NCBI GenBank assembly: GCA_002719955.1
Contig: PBFW01000025.1
Location: forward strand, 1-64,000
Length of the DNA: 64,000 nt
Direction: 5' to 3'
Source of the DNA: Deltaproteobacteria bacterium
GTDB taxonomy: Bacteria; Myxococcota_A; UBA9160; UBA4427
Made by a program: the position numbers and the translations under genes. Positions 55,093 through 64,000 of the stretch are shown piece by piece (the stretch's first letter is position 1; each line of letters starts with the position of its first letter). The notes beneath the pieces were generated by a model, which was given only the letters and a program-made list of their open reading frames with translations, had not been told where the DNA came from and did not search any database.

Positions 55093-56049
55093 GTGAAACG
55101 CGCTGAAAGGGTGATTCGAGTGACCGATCGGCTTCTGCAGATCGAGGGGCAGGAGGCTCTTCGCGGGCATCCGCCGCGGCCGCCCTGGATCCGAATTCGG
55201 CTCTCGGCCGACCCGAAGGTCGAGCAGACGCGAGCGCTGATGCGGCGCCTCGAACTCAATACGGTCTGCGAGGAAGCCGCCTGTCCGAATCTCTCGGAGT
55301 GTTGGGCGGACCGCCACGCGACGGTGATGATCCTGGGATCGGTGTGCACACGGGCCTGCGCTTTCTGCAATATCGAAACGGGATCGCCCGACGCTGTCGA
55401 TCCCCGAGAACCGGAACAGCTCGCGCGGGCCGTGGCCGAACTCGGTCTCGAACATGTCGTGATCACCTCCGTCGATCGGGACGATCTGGTGGACGGGGGA
55501 GCGGGGCAATTCGCGAAATCGATCGAGAGGATTCGCGCGGCTGCTTCGGATACGACGATCGAGGTCTTGACCCCGGATTTTCGCCGCAAGCCCGACGCGT
55601 TGGACGTCGTCGTCGCGGCTGCGCCCGACGTCTTCAACCATAATCTCGAGACCGTGCCGCGGCTCTACCGACGGATTCGGCCGGGTGCCGACTATCGCCA
55701 CTCCCTCGCCGTCCTGGCGCGTGCCAAGGATCTTCGCCCGGAGCTCTTCACCAAGAGCGGGATCATGGTCGGATTGGGCGAGGAACGCGACGAGATTCGC
55801 GGGGTGATGGATGATCTGCGCACGGCCGAGGTCGATTTCCTGACCGTTGGGCAATATCTCCGCCCGACGCGCGAGCATGCCTCGGTCGAGTGCTATCGGA
55901 CGCCCGGGGAATTCGAGGAGATCACATCGGAGGCGACGGAGCGGGGATTTCTGGTCGTCTCGGCGACGCCGCTCACTCGTTCGTCCTACCACGCGGGTAG
56001 AGATTTTCGGCGATTGCGGGCTGCGCGGGCATTGCGACCGGAATCATGA
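55093..56049 (+). CDS. lipA: Lipoyl synthase LipA
   Basis: 318 residues from GTG 55093. Auxiliary cluster motif [12 protein letters not shown] (Cys-x4-Cys-x5-Cys), radical-SAM cluster CTRACAFC (Cys-x3-Cys-x2-Cys), [12 protein letters not shown], and the C-terminal [10 protein letters not shown] where the conserved Ser binds the auxiliary cluster. It inserts two sulfurs into octanoyl-E2 to make lipoate. Co-location with E2 and E3 fits. The stop overlaps the convergent recombinase gene by 6 bp. No lipB is visible. Confidence 0.96.
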   Translation: MKRAERVIRVTDRLLQIEGQEALRGHPPRPPWIRIRLSADPKVEQTRALMRRLELNTVCEEAACPNLSECWADRHATVMILGSVCTRACAFCNIETGSPDAVDPREPEQLARAVAELGLEHVVITSVDRDDLVDGGAGQFAKSIERIRAAASDTTIEVLTPDFRRKPDALDVVVAAAPDVFNHNLETVPRLYRRIRPGADYRHSLAVLARAKDLRPELFTKSGIMVGLGEERDEIRGVMDDLRTAEVDFLTVGQYLRPTREHASVECYRTPGEFEEITSEATERGFLVVSATPLTRSSYHAGRDFRRLRAARALRPES

Positions 56050-56979
56050 CGGGGTGAACGGGGTTTGGAGTGCTACGCCAGACCCCGGCGCGCCGAGGCC
56101 ATCGACGGAGAGGCCCGTGCTGGGGATTCCGCCTTCGCGAATCGAAGCATCCGCTCGACGCAGGTCTTCCGGACTGGTCGGGGGAAGTCCCGCCTCCGCG
56201 GCGCGCTTCTGGCAGGCGATATAGATCGCCTGTTCGGAGAGGCGTCGGCATTCGATGCGTCCGCCCTTGTTGACCGGGTTGAAGAGCGGGCCCGCTTCCG
56301 CACCTCGGATCAAGATCCATCGTTCGAGTGCCTGCCGGGCATCATCGTTCGCGGCGAATCTGCGCGCCGGGTGTTCAGGGGGTCCGGGGACGACCAACGC
56401 ACCCGTCGCGAGGTCATAGTCGCCGAGTTCGAGGGCAACGGCTTCCGAGCGTCGTAGGTTCGCCCCGTAGAGGAGCGCGAGCAGTGCCTCGTCTCGCGCG
56501 CCCGCTGGACTGCGATCGCTAGCGCAGGCCTGGGCCAGCTTCTGGAGCTCGAGTGCACCAAGGATCTTCGGCTTGCGGGGCGAAGCCCCGCGAACCGGTG
56601 GGAGGTCGATGGCCCGCTGATAGGCGTCGGCAGACATCAGTCCCCGTCGCCAGCACTGCTTCAGAACGCCACGAAGTGCGGCCAGATGCTTGTTGGCCGT
56701 CGCCGGCGCCAGGTTCGCAGTCAGCCGCGTGCGAAGTGCCGCCGTGTGTTCGAGTCTGAGCATCTGCCAGGGAAGATCGTGGGGGCCGAAACGGCCCTCG
56801 GAGGCCCAACCAGCCAACTTGGTGAGCGCCTCACGCATCGTCCGCCGGGATCCCTCGCCGAGTTGCTGAAGGTAGGCGTCGACGGGATCGAAATTCTTGG
56901 TCTCGAGGTCTCCCCCCCTGGAGATCGTCCGGTCCGACGCAATCGGTCGCTGGCTCCAGCCATCAGTCCCTGCAGGCAT
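56044..56979 (-). CDS. Tyrosine recombinase-like protein with degenerate active site
   Basis: 311 residues. The N-terminal SAM-like core-binding domain (about 30-125, with [20 protein letters not shown]) and a C-terminal catalytic domain are recognisable: [27 protein letters not shown] contains the first catalytic Arg. The second box reads [10 protein letters not shown], where the usual His of HxLR is Glu (Arg kept). The last box, normally LGHxxxxTTxxYxH, reads [15 protein letters not shown]: the His is lost and no nucleophilic Tyr is in place. So it has the family fold but not the chemistry. It may be a decayed integrase or a DNA-binding relic. It overlaps the end of lipA. Confidence 0.75.
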   Translation of the reverse strand: MPAGTDGWSQRPIASDRTISRGGDLETKNFDPVDAYLQQLGEGSRRTMREALTKLAGWASEGRFGPHDLPWQMLRLEHTAALRTRLTANLAPATANKHLAALRGVLKQCWRRGLMSADAYQRAIDLPPVRGASPRKPKILGALELQKLAQACASDRSPAGARDEALLALLYGANLRRSEAVALELGDYDLATGALVVPGPPEHPARRFAANDDARQALERWILIRGAEAGPLFNPVNKGGRIECRRLSEQAIYIACQKRAAEAGLPPTSPEDLRRADASIREGGIPSTGLSVDGLGAPGSGVALQTPFTPS

Positions 56980-57147
56980 TCGCCCCCCTTTTCAGCACCT
57001 GAGCGGTGCCCTTCTCCGGCGTGAATGATGTTCATCAGGATGGGCGAGGGCCGTGGACTCCGGTATCGGGGAAAAACCGTAAGGCCGGTGTCTGAAAGCG
57101 CTTGTCCGCTTCTCAGGCCACGCCTCGGTTCGGCCGACAAAGCAGCG

Positions 57148-57617
57148 ATGAAGAATCCCTTTTTCCAATTGGGCGCTGCTCTGGTCCTCTTATCCGTCGG
57201 GCCCTGGGAGGGAGGACGGTCGGCGAGTCCATCGGGCTCCTCGAGGCCGATGAGCCGGTACTGGTCTTCAAGATTCCGAATGCGGATGATTTCAGGCGGG
57301 TGCGGGCGGCCATCGACGACGATCGAGTCGTCTGGGAGAGCGGCGAGGGATTCGCGTTGCTCGGCGGACGCGCCTACGTGAAGGATTTGAAAGAGGTCGG
57401 GGGACTGATCGGGACCGGTGGATGGGCCGACAGGCCGGTCCAGATCGTTGGCCTCGGCATGGACGAACGGGGCGCGGAAGAGGGCGAGGGGCCCATGCTC
57501 GGGCTCGGCCAGGAGGAGCGTATGGTCCAGCTGCGAAGGCTCGTGAACAACCCCTTGCTCAATCGCGCCGAACAGGTCTTCGTGCTGACGGCGATGAACG
57601 AGGGTCTGGAGATCTGA
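57148..57617 (+). pseudogene. Frameshifted small secreted protein
   Basis: ATG 57148 opens a signal peptide (NPFFQLGAALVLLSVG). Near 57205-57225 the coding pattern moves to another frame, where a protein-like sequence runs on to TGA at 57617 (EADEPVLVFKIPNADDFRRVRAAIDDDRVVW, FALLGGRAYVKDL, LRRLVNNPLLNRAEQVFVLTAMNEG). A one-base loss in the GGGAGGGAGG stretch would account for it. The family is unknown to me. Either the gene is dead or the base call is wrong. The upstream gap (56980-57147) shows nothing else. Confidence 0.5.
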
Positions 57618-57667
57618 TCTCCGGGATCGCTCGTGCTGGGTGATCTGGCCGCGCCGCGCGGCCCCGT

Positions 57668-58846
57668 TCAATCATTGCCAGAGGCGACTTCACCGGGCTT
57701 GAGTGCGCTGCGATCGCGGTACCAGCCGATCGTGTCTTCCGCCTGGGCGCGTTCGCTCTCGAGAAAGCGTTCGACGGCCGCTGCGAAGCGGGCATCCGGG
57801 AGGAAATGTGCGCTGTAGGTGGGCACGGCGTCGAACCCGCGAACCTGCTTGTACTCACCACCTGCCCCCGGTTCGAAGCGAACGAATCCCTGCGCGATGC
57901 AGTGTTCGATGGCGGCGTAATAGCAGACGTTGAAATGCAGGTGGCGAACCATTCGGGTCGCCCCCCAATAGCGTCCGTAGAGCGTGTCGCCCTTTTCCAC
58001 GTTGAAGGTTCCTGCGATCTTCTCGCCTTCGTGTTCCGCGATGACGAAACACAGACGATCTCTGAAGCGCTCGACGAGCAGTTCGAAGACCTCTCGATTC
58101 AGGTATTGCCGTCCCCAGGCGCGGACTCGGATCGTTTCGAGATAGAAGCGGAACATCGGGTCGATCAGCTCGGGCGTGATCTCGTCACCGGTATAGGTCG
58201 TGATGGCGACGCCCTGTTTCTCCATCTCGCGCCGTTCACGGCGAATCTGGTTGCGTCGCTTCGAGCGGAAGGCGGCCAGGTAATCCTCGAAATCGCCGTA
58301 GCCATGGTTGTGCCAATGGTATTGGAGCCCCACCCGCGTGTGGTATCCGAGCGGGCTCAATGCTTCCGCTTCGTCCGCACGACAGAAATTGACATGAATG
58401 CTCGACAGTTCATTGCCTTGGCAGAGCTCACGAAGGGCCGCTGCGAGACGTTCGATCCAGAGGGCGCGATCTGCTTCGGGCGCGACCAGAAAACGCGCAC
58501 CAGCGACCGGGGAAAAGGGCACGCCGACCAGTAGCTTCGGGTAGTACTGGATTCCGGATCGATAGGCGGCGTCCGCCCAGCTGTGGTCGAAGACAAATTC
58601 GCCCTCACTGTTCGTCTTCACGTAGAGCGGACAGGCGGCGACGAGGCGGCCCTCCTCTCGGGCGACGAGGGGTCTGGCATCCCAGCCCGATTCTTTGTCG
58701 AGGGCGCCAGCCTCTTCGAGGGAAGCGAGAAAAGCCCATTCGAGAAAGGGGGATTCGTCTCCGACGAGGTGGTCCCATTCGTTTCGGGGCAACTGCGCCA
58801 CGCCTTCTTCGAGCTGGATCGTGAATCTGGGCGCGTCGTCGGCCAT
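57668..58846 (-). CDS. FemAB-like/DUF482 peptidoglycan-related acyltransferase
   Basis: 392 residues. It matches the DUF482 (PF04339) type: SPFLEWAFLASLEEAGAL near the N-terminus, LVAACPLYVKTNSEGEFVFDHSWADAAYRSGIQYYPKLLVGVPFSP, and a C-terminal GNAT-like half with FNVEKGDTLYGRYWGATRMVRHLHFNVCYYAAIEHCI and FEPGAGGEYKQVRGF. This family is annotated as involved in peptidoglycan synthesis or recognition and is built on two GNAT folds like FemAB. No membrane segment is present. It is divergent from clpS, a frequent neighbour of this family in proteobacteria in my recollection. Confidence 0.88.
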   Translation of the reverse strand: MADDAPRFTIQLEEGVAQLPRNEWDHLVGDESPFLEWAFLASLEEAGALDKESGWDARPLVAREEGRLVAACPLYVKTNSEGEFVFDHSWADAAYRSGIQYYPKLLVGVPFSPVAGARFLVAPEADRALWIERLAAALRELCQGNELSSIHVNFCRADEAEALSPLGYHTRVGLQYHWHNHGYGDFEDYLAAFRSKRRNQIRRERREMEKQGVAITTYTGDEITPELIDPMFRFYLETIRVRAWGRQYLNREVFELLVERFRDRLCFVIAEHEGEKIAGTFNVEKGDTLYGRYWGATRMVRHLHFNVCYYAAIEHCIAQGFVRFEPGAGGEYKQVRGFDAVPTYSAHFLPDARFAAAVERFLESERAQAEDTIGWYRDRSALKPGEVASGND

Positions 58847-58919
58847 GCGGGTCGAGTGTAGCCCCCGAGATGTCTAGCGGTGCTGCGATGTGTTCTGCGA
58901 GCGGGCTATGCTCGAGAGG

Positions 58920-59375
58920 ATGACTTCGACCGCGAAGAACGAGACGACTGCGCCGCGATCGATTCTCCCGGCCTCGCCAGATGATGAGCGCAACGGTCGG
59001 TGTGATCAATCTCGGGCGATGGCGGGCCCCCGGGGAGGTACGCCGCCCCCGGATCCGCCTGCGAACGACCCTTCGAGGGATCGAGACCGTAACCTCGCGA
59101 CGAAGGAAAGAAGGAAATCCGCTCGACCGCCCCGATTCAAGGTCATCCTCTATAACGACGACTACACACCGATGGAATTCGTCGTGCAGGTGCTTGAGAA
59201 GGTCTTTCAGAAGAGCCCCTCCGCCGCGACCCAGATCATGTTGCAGATCCATCGGGGCGGGATGGGCGTGGCCGGTGTCTTTGTTCTCGAGATCGCCGAG
59301 ACAAAGTCGGCGACGGTGCAACGAATGGCCGAGGAGCGGGGATACCCGCTGCGGACGGGAGTGGAAAAAGAATGA
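58920..59375 (+). CDS. clpS: ClpS, N-end rule adaptor of ClpAP
   Basis: 151 residues if begun at ATG 58920; starts at 58890 and 59019 are also possible. The core is in the last ~85 residues: FKVILYNDDYTPMEFVVQVLEKVF (N-degron pocket with Asn-Asp-Asp), then QIMLQIHRGGMGVAGVFVLEIAETK (His and Met of the pocket) as in ClpS. A long Pro/Arg-rich tail precedes it. The adaptor passes proteins with bulky N-terminal residues to ClpA. Its stop overlaps the clpA start (ATGA), the classic arrangement. Confidence 0.93.
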   Translation: MTSTAKNETTAPRSILPASPDDERNGRCDQSRAMAGPRGGTPPPDPPANDPSRDRDRNLATKERRKSARPPRFKVILYNDDYTPMEFVVQVLEKVFQKSPSAATQIMLQIHRGGMGVAGVFVLEIAETKSATVQRMAEERGYPLRTGVEKE

Positions 59376-61675
59376 GTTCGATCGGCCGGGACCTCCAATT
59401 GACGCTGCAAGCGGCCCATCGCGAGGCCGTCGTTCGGAGGCATGCCTACCTGACGGTGGAACACCTTCTCTACGCAGTGATCCACAACGAGGATGGCGCG
59501 ACGATCCTGCTTCATTCGGGTGCGGATGTGGATCGGCTGCGAATCGAACTTGAGCGTTTCTTCGACGAGGATCTCGAGAGCGTACCCGGTGGCGACCCCG
59601 TCGAGACCCTTCAGACCCTGGCCTTTCATCGCGTGGTTCAGACAGCGATCGACCACACGGCGAATGCCGAAAAAGAAGAGGTCGAAATTGGGGACCTGAT
59701 CGTGGCGCTCTTCAACGAGCCCGATGCGCATTCGATGATGTTGCTGCGGGGGCAGGGTGTTTCCCGCCTGGATCTGCTCCGATATATCAGCCACGGAGAA
59801 TCGAAACTCGGTGTTGAAGGATCGTTGGGTGAGGGCATCGGTGCCTCCCCGCTTCTGGGCGGTGATGATTCCGAGGGCGTGCCCGCCGATCCGCTGGCGG
59901 CCTTTGCGACCAATCTGACCGAGCGCGCGGCACAGGGCAAGCTCGATCCGCTGGTCGGCCGGGGCCGGGAACTCGATCGTGCGATTCATATTCTGGCGCG
60001 CCGGCGGAAGAACAACCCGATCTTCGTGGGCGAGACGGGGGTTGGGAAGACGGCTCTGGCGGAGGGCCTCGCCCTGCGTGTCCACGAGGGGCGCGTGCCC
60101 GAGGATCTCGAAGGAGCGGAGATTCATTCACTCGATCTGGGAGCGCTTCTCGCTGGAACGCGTTACCGAGGCGATTTCGAGGCTCGTTTCAAGGCGCTGC
60201 TGGGCGCACTCGAGGAACGGGAACGCTTCATCCTCTTCATCGACGAGATCCACACCATCCTCGGTGCGGGATCAGCCCAGGGAACGACGGTCGATGCCTC
60301 CAATCTGCTGAAGCCGGGGCTTGCCGACGGCTCGCTGCGATGCATGGGGTCGACGACCTACCAGGAATACCGCCATTTCGAGCGGGATCGGGCGCTCTCG
60401 AGGCGCTTCCAAAAGATCGACATCGAGGAACCGTCCTCGCAGGAATGCGTCCGGATCCTGAAGGGCCTCGCTCCCCGCTACGAAGAACACCACGGTGTCC
60501 ACTACACCGGCCCCGCACTCAAGGCCTGCGTCGATCTCGCGGTGCGACATATCAATGATCGCTTCCTGCCGGACAAGGCGATCGATGTCATGGACGAGTG
60601 CGGCGCCGAGGTGCGCCTGCGGCCGACGGGCAAGAAACGACGCACCGTCGGCGTACGGGACGTCGAACGGACCGTTGCGAGCATGGCCCGTGTGCCGGTC
60701 GAGACGACGGTTTCAGAGGACGCCGGGCGTCTCGAACGGCTCGAAGCTGACCTCAAGGCCGTCGTATTCGGTCAGGACCGGGCCGTCGAGGCCGTGGCCA
60801 ACGCCGTCAAACGTTCGCGCGCTGGTCTTGCGGCGCTCGAGAAACCGACCGGCTCCTTCCTTTTTGCGGGGCCGACCGGTGTGGGCAAGACGGAACTTGC
60901 TAAACAGCTGGCGGAGACGTTGGGCGTGCCCTTCCTGCGCTTCGATATGAGCGAGTACATGGAGAAACACTCGGTTTCGCGTTTGATCGGGGCGCCGCCG
61001 GGCTATGTCGGCTACGACCAGGGTGGGATCCTGATCGAACAGGTCCGCAAACACCCCTACGCAGTGCTGCTTCTCGACGAGATCGAGAAAGCCCACCAGG
61101 ATGTCTTCGATGTGCTGCTACAGGTCATGGATCACGCGACCCTGACCGATAACCAGGGTCGCGAGGCCGATTTTCGGCACGTCACCCTGATTATGACGTC
61201 GAATGCCGGCGCCAGGGAGATGTCGACCAACGCGATCGGTTTCACCGATGCCAAGCGAGGCGATGGCCAACACGAAATCGAAAAGATCTTCAGCCCCGAA
61301 TTTCGCAATCGTCTCGATGAGGTCGTGCGCTTCGATGCGTTGCCCAAGGACGTGATGGAGAAAGTCGTCGAGAAATTTGTGCGGGAACTCCGTGACCAGC
61401 TGGCCGAACGCAAGATCGAGATCGAGTTGCGGCCGGCGGCGTGCCTGCGTCTGGCCGAGCAGGGCTACGAGCCTGAATTCGGGGCACGGCCGCTCGCTCG
61501 CGTGATCCAGCAGGAGATCAAGAACCCACTGACCGACGAGGTCCTCTTCGGGAGGCTGAAGGGTGGAGGTCGCGTCGAGGTCGATGTCGATGGAAGCGGT
61601 GAGTTCGAGTTCGTTTTCTGCGATCAGCGACCCGCCCGATCAGCCGCTGCCAGGAAGAGCGGACGGGACGACTGA
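59372..61675 (+). CDS. clpA: ClpA, ATPase subunit of the ClpAP protease
   Basis: 767 residues. Clp-N double repeat (1-140, [20 protein letters not shown]), NBD1 with GETGVGKTA (about 219-227), a short linker without the ClpB coiled coil, and NBD2 with GPTGVGKTE (about 500-508) followed by [23 protein letters not shown]. The ClpP-docking loop region is near [11 protein letters not shown]. ClpA unfolds substrates and feeds them into ClpP; clpP is not in the window. Coupling to clpS makes the function sure. It converges with the MATE gene with 29 bp between. Confidence 0.97.
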   Translation: MSSIGRDLQLTLQAAHREAVVRRHAYLTVEHLLYAVIHNEDGATILLHSGADVDRLRIELERFFDEDLESVPGGDPVETLQTLAFHRVVQTAIDHTANAEKEEVEIGDLIVALFNEPDAHSMMLLRGQGVSRLDLLRYISHGESKLGVEGSLGEGIGASPLLGGDDSEGVPADPLAAFATNLTERAAQGKLDPLVGRGRELDRAIHILARRRKNNPIFVGETGVGKTALAEGLALRVHEGRVPEDLEGAEIHSLDLGALLAGTRYRGDFEARFKALLGALEERERFILFIDEIHTILGAGSAQGTTVDASNLLKPGLADGSLRCMGSTTYQEYRHFERDRALSRRFQKIDIEEPSSQECVRILKGLAPRYEEHHGVHYTGPALKACVDLAVRHINDRFLPDKAIDVMDECGAEVRLRPTGKKRRTVGVRDVERTVASMARVPVETTVSEDAGRLERLEADLKAVVFGQDRAVEAVANAVKRSRAGLAALEKPTGSFLFAGPTGVGKTELAKQLAETLGVPFLRFDMSEYMEKHSVSRLIGAPPGYVGYDQGGILIEQVRKHPYAVLLLDEIEKAHQDVFDVLLQVMDHATLTDNQGREADFRHVTLIMTSNAGAREMSTNAIGFTDAKRGDGQHEIEKIFSPEFRNRLDEVVRFDALPKDVMEKVVEKFVRELRDQLAERKIEIELRPAACLRLAEQGYEPEFGARPLARVIQQEIKNPLTDEVLFGRLKGGGRVEVDVDGSGEFEFVFCDQRPARSAAARKSGRDD

Positions 61676-61704
61676 GGAAGGGGCCGCTTCGAGGTTCGTG
61701 ACCC

Positions 61705-63252
61705 CTACGCTGATTTCGCTCGGATCGCTGGCGGGTTCCGCCACTGGCCTCGCACGAAACTCAGTCCGAGGTAGGCCATACGCGCGAGATGGTCGAAGAT
61801 CAGTGTTGCCCAGAGCCAGACGACATCGACCTCGAAGATGGCGGCGAGCAGGATGGCGACGGGAACGCGGATTCCCCAGTTCCCGATCGCGGCGGCGATC
61901 AACGGGGTCACCGTGTCCCCCGCCCCCTTGTGAGCACCGCCCAGGGTGAAGTGCAGTTGGAGGAAGGGCTGGGCGATCGCCAGGCATAACATGAAGGGCG
62001 CAAGTCCGTTCACCACTGCGACGTCGTTCGTGAATAACTGGGCGAGAGGGACGCGGAACCACGCAAAGAGCAGGCCGAGGGGAAGGGCGGTGGCGGTTGC
62101 GAGCACGAGTGACCGTTTTGCCCCCCGAAGAGCATCGTTCGGGCGGCCGGCTCCGAGGGCCTGACCGACGATGGTCGAGCAGGCCTGGGCATAGCCCGTC
62201 CCGGGGATCCATGAGAAGGAGAGGAGTGAGATTCCGACCGTGTAGGTTGCAACCGCCAGTGTTCCGTAATAGTTGCCCAGGAGCCAGAAATACGAGAGCA
62301 GACCAAAATTCAGGATGATCCGTTCGACCACGCCGGGGACGGCGATGCGCACGACCTCTCGAATGATGGGATTGCGGCGCAGGAGGTCGGAGAAGCGCAG
62401 TGCCGTCGGGGCCTCTCGTGGGATGCGAATCAGAACGAGCAGGAAGAGGACGAGCCCGATGCCCTGGCTGATCGCCGTTGCGAGCCCAGCGCCCCAGAGT
62501 CCGAGCGCCGGGAATCCGAAATGGCCGAAGATCAGGACGGCGTTCAGCCCGAGTTTCGCGCCCGCTACGATTATGGCGACGGCCATCGGCGTTCGCGTGT
62601 CGCGATTCGCCCGCAGGGCGCTCTCTGCGATCATCGAAAAGGACAACATCAGCGAGGCGCCAACCGTCAATTCGAGATAGGGCGCGGCCACCTCGATCAC
62701 GGGCGCCTCCGCGCCCAATGCGGCGAGGGATCGTTCGCTAAAGAAATAGAGGACACCTGCGTAGAAAATCGTCACGAGGGCCGAAACCTGAACGGATCCC
62801 GCGAAGGCGTGGCGCGCGCGGGCGGGATCCCGGCCGCCGATCGCACGGGCCATCAGAGCGATGCAGGCCAGACCGATGGCGAAGAGCGTCGAGTGGATGA
62901 GGTGGAAGAGCTGGGTTGCGTAGCCGACGGCGGCGAGTGGGACCGCCGCACCGCCCTCTGAGGCGAGACGCCCGATCATCATCCGATCGATCACACCCGT
63001 GAGGTTGAGCAGCACCTGGGAGGCCATGACCGGCCAAGCGAGCCGCAGGATCTCCCGAACGGACTCGTTTCCTCCGGCCGCGAGGGGGGCGTCATGGAGC
63101 GGGGCGGAGAGGCCGACCGTGGCCCCAGCCGCCAACGAACCGGCCGGCACGGCAGGGCCGACCTCGGGGTCGAGTGGGTTGCCGGGGGCATCGATGGCGA
63201 CTTCGGCCCCTTCGTCGAGGATCGCACCGCTCGTTTCGTCTGCGCCGCTCAC
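61705..63252 (-). CDS. MATE-family efflux transporter
   Basis: 515 residues from a GTG that overlaps the ispH stop (GTGA). After a polar, acidic N-terminal ~70 residues, twelve hydrophobic helices form two MatE repeats. The first starts EILRLAWPVMASQVLLNLTGVIDRMMIGRL, and the second has VRIAVPGVVERIILNFGLLSYFWLL and YTVGISLLSFSWIPGTGYAQACSTIVGQALGAG. Sodium- or proton-driven export of organic cations is the typical task. Coupling with ispH is probably only transcriptional. Confidence 0.92.
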   Translation of the reverse strand: MSGADETSGAILDEGAEVAIDAPGNPLDPEVGPAVPAGSLAAGATVGLSAPLHDAPLAAGGNESVREILRLAWPVMASQVLLNLTGVIDRMMIGRLASEGGAAVPLAAVGYATQLFHLIHSTLFAIGLACIALMARAIGGRDPARARHAFAGSVQVSALVTIFYAGVLYFFSERSLAALGAEAPVIEVAAPYLELTVGASLMLSFSMIAESALRANRDTRTPMAVAIIVAGAKLGLNAVLIFGHFGFPALGLWGAGLATAISQGIGLVLFLLVLIRIPREAPTALRFSDLLRRNPIIREVVRIAVPGVVERIILNFGLLSYFWLLGNYYGTLAVATYTVGISLLSFSWIPGTGYAQACSTIVGQALGAGRPNDALRGAKRSLVLATATALPLGLLFAWFRVPLAQLFTNDVAVVNGLAPFMLCLAIAQPFLQLHFTLGGAHKGAGDTVTPLIAAAIGNWGIRVPVAILLAAIFEVDVVWLWATLIFDHLARMAYLGLSFVRGQWRNPPAIRAKSA

Positions 63253-64000
63253 GGGTCGCGCAATTCGCGGGGCAGCTTGAAGCGGACACCCTCGTCGACC
63301 TCGGGCAGGGAATCGAGGATCGGAGGGTCATCGGTGAATTCGCGGAGACGCTCGATCACGCCCTGGACCAGAATGTCCGGGGTCGAGGCGCCGGCCGTGA
63401 CTCCCACGCATCGGACGTCCTCGAGCCAGTCGCGGCCGACGTCGTCGGCGGTCTGGATCAGATAGGAGGGAACGCCGAGTCGCGAAGCGACTTCGACCAG
63501 GCGATTGCTATTCGAGGAAGCGGGGGCGCCGACGACCAGCACGAGGTCCGCCTGTCCAGCGAGCTCTTTGACAGCATCCTGGCGATTCTGCGTTGCATAA
63601 CATATGTCGTCGCGCTTGGGCAGGACGATCCGGGGGAAGCGAGCGGCGAGGGCACGCATGACATCGCGCGTATCATCGACGGAGAGTGTCGTCTGGGTGA
63701 CGCAGCCCAGTCTCTGAGCGTTGCGGACAACCAGCGAAGAGACGTCCTCGACCGTTTCGACCAGATACATCGCGGAGGGGGCCTGCCCCATCGTTCCCTC
63801 GACCTCGACGTGCCCCTGGTGGCCGATCATGACGATCTCGTAGCCCTCCGAGACCATTCGGTGGACCTCGTTATGGACCTTCGTCACCAACGGGCAGGTC
63901 GCGTCGATCGTCTCGAGCTGCTTGGCCTCGGCGCGCTCGCGAATCGCAGGCGACACGCCATGCGCCGAATAGATCAGGACGGCCCCCTCGGGCGCGTCTT
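63249..64000 (-). CDS. ispH: 4-hydroxy-3-methylbut-2-enyl diphosphate reductase IspH (5' part missing)
   Basis: Open to the window edge; the last ~250 residues are present. The frame enters with LIYSAHGVSP, then the iron-sulfur Cys in TCPLVTKVHNEV, EVEGTMGQ, GCVTQTTLSVDDT, the third cluster Cys in PKRDDICYATQNRQDAV, and VVGAPASSNSNRLVEVA with VGVTAGASTPD. The first cluster Cys lies outside. IspH makes IPP and DMAPP in the last step of the MEP isoprenoid pathway. The stop overlaps the MATE start. Confidence 0.96.
   Translation of the reverse strand, partial: DAPEGAVLIYSAHGVSPAIRERAEAKQLETIDATCPLVTKVHNEVHRMVSEGYEIVMIGHQGHVEVEGTMGQAPSAMYLVETVEDVSSLVVRNAQRLGCVTQTTLSVDDTRDVMRALAARFPRIVLPKRDDICYATQNRQDAVKELAGQADLVLVVGAPASSNSNRLVEVASRLGVPSYLIQTADDVGRDWLEDVRCVGVTAGASTPDILVQGVIERLREFTDDPPILDSLPEVDEGVRFKLPRELRDP

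Noticed and set aside
56044..57147. Integrated element with attachment sites next to the recombinase-like gene
   Set aside because: The flanking genes are ordinary and contiguous (lipA overlaps it), no direct repeats or cargo were seen, and the recombinase lacks catalytic residues.
1..64000. CRISPR arrays, tRNA or rRNA genes, insertion sequences and prophage
   Set aside because: No regularly spaced repeats, tRNA-like T-arm signatures, transposase or phage structural genes were found by reading; a tool search would be needed to exclude short tRNAs fully.

Overview
The window is a GC-rich bacterial chromosome segment with dense, mostly housekeeping gene content. Type IV pilus minor pilins with PilY1, PEP-CTERM sorting tails, a homodimeric E1 pyruvate dehydrogenase, ClpS/ClpA and a PilZ-DUF4388 remnant suggest a Gram-negative relative of the former Deltaproteobacteria (Myxococcota, Desulfobacterota or Binatota type). 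This placement is an inference from gene content; the window has no rRNA or other phylogenetic marker that I could compare.

Layout. 1-347 is the end of a SpoU-type RNA methyltransferase. 358-6237 (minus) is a four-gene, translationally coupled operon: a double PEP-CTERM surface protein, a BtuB-like TonB receptor, a beta-propeller lipoprotein and a small secreted protein. Its leader (about 6575-6815) carries a cobalamin riboswitch, so the operon is best read as a vitamin B12 capture and uptake system. Between it and the divergent pilus operon are two palindromes and a structured leader. 7144-15079 (plus) encodes FimT/GspH, PilV, PilW, PilX, PilY1, a PilY2-like protein and an Ig-fold lipoprotein. 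15120-16477 is LMW phosphatase plus fructosamine kinase. 16620-17985 is a wrecked sensor-GGDEF-EAL gene. Then follow pyrC, a GNAT gene, a gene-free lower-GC block (about 19.9-20.7 kb), a carboxylesterase, hisE-hisG, a broken receiver gene, an EamA transporter, an M20 peptidase, two lipoproteins, pepN, glutathione peroxidase, ettA, clpB, an acetyltransferase, hpf and a Bax inhibitor-1 protein.

39.4-43.6 kb holds aceE-aceF. A broken PilZ-DUF4388 gene and an intact EAL protein follow. Then come two alpha/beta hydrolases flanking an SDR remnant that has lost its catalytic core, a ferritin-like diiron protein, a CDF zinc exporter and a PatB/MalY-type aminotransferase fused to an unfamiliar N-terminal domain. 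52.3-56.0 kb is a second E2, lpd and lipA, completing lipoate-dependent dehydrogenase biochemistry with aceEF. The right end carries a degenerate tyrosine recombinase, a frameshifted secreted protein, a FemAB-like acyltransferase, clpS-clpA, a MATE exporter and the 3' part of ispH.

The most unusual items are: (i) the riboswitch-controlled B12 locus using PEP-CTERM proteins, with two complete surface proteins fused in one frame around an internal sorting signal and an internal signal peptide; (ii) a set of signalling genes (EAL, receiver, PilZ-DUF4388), each interrupted by an in-frame TAG at a site where GAG would fit, two of them with further lesions. I saw no CRISPR array, tRNA, rRNA, insertion sequence or prophage.
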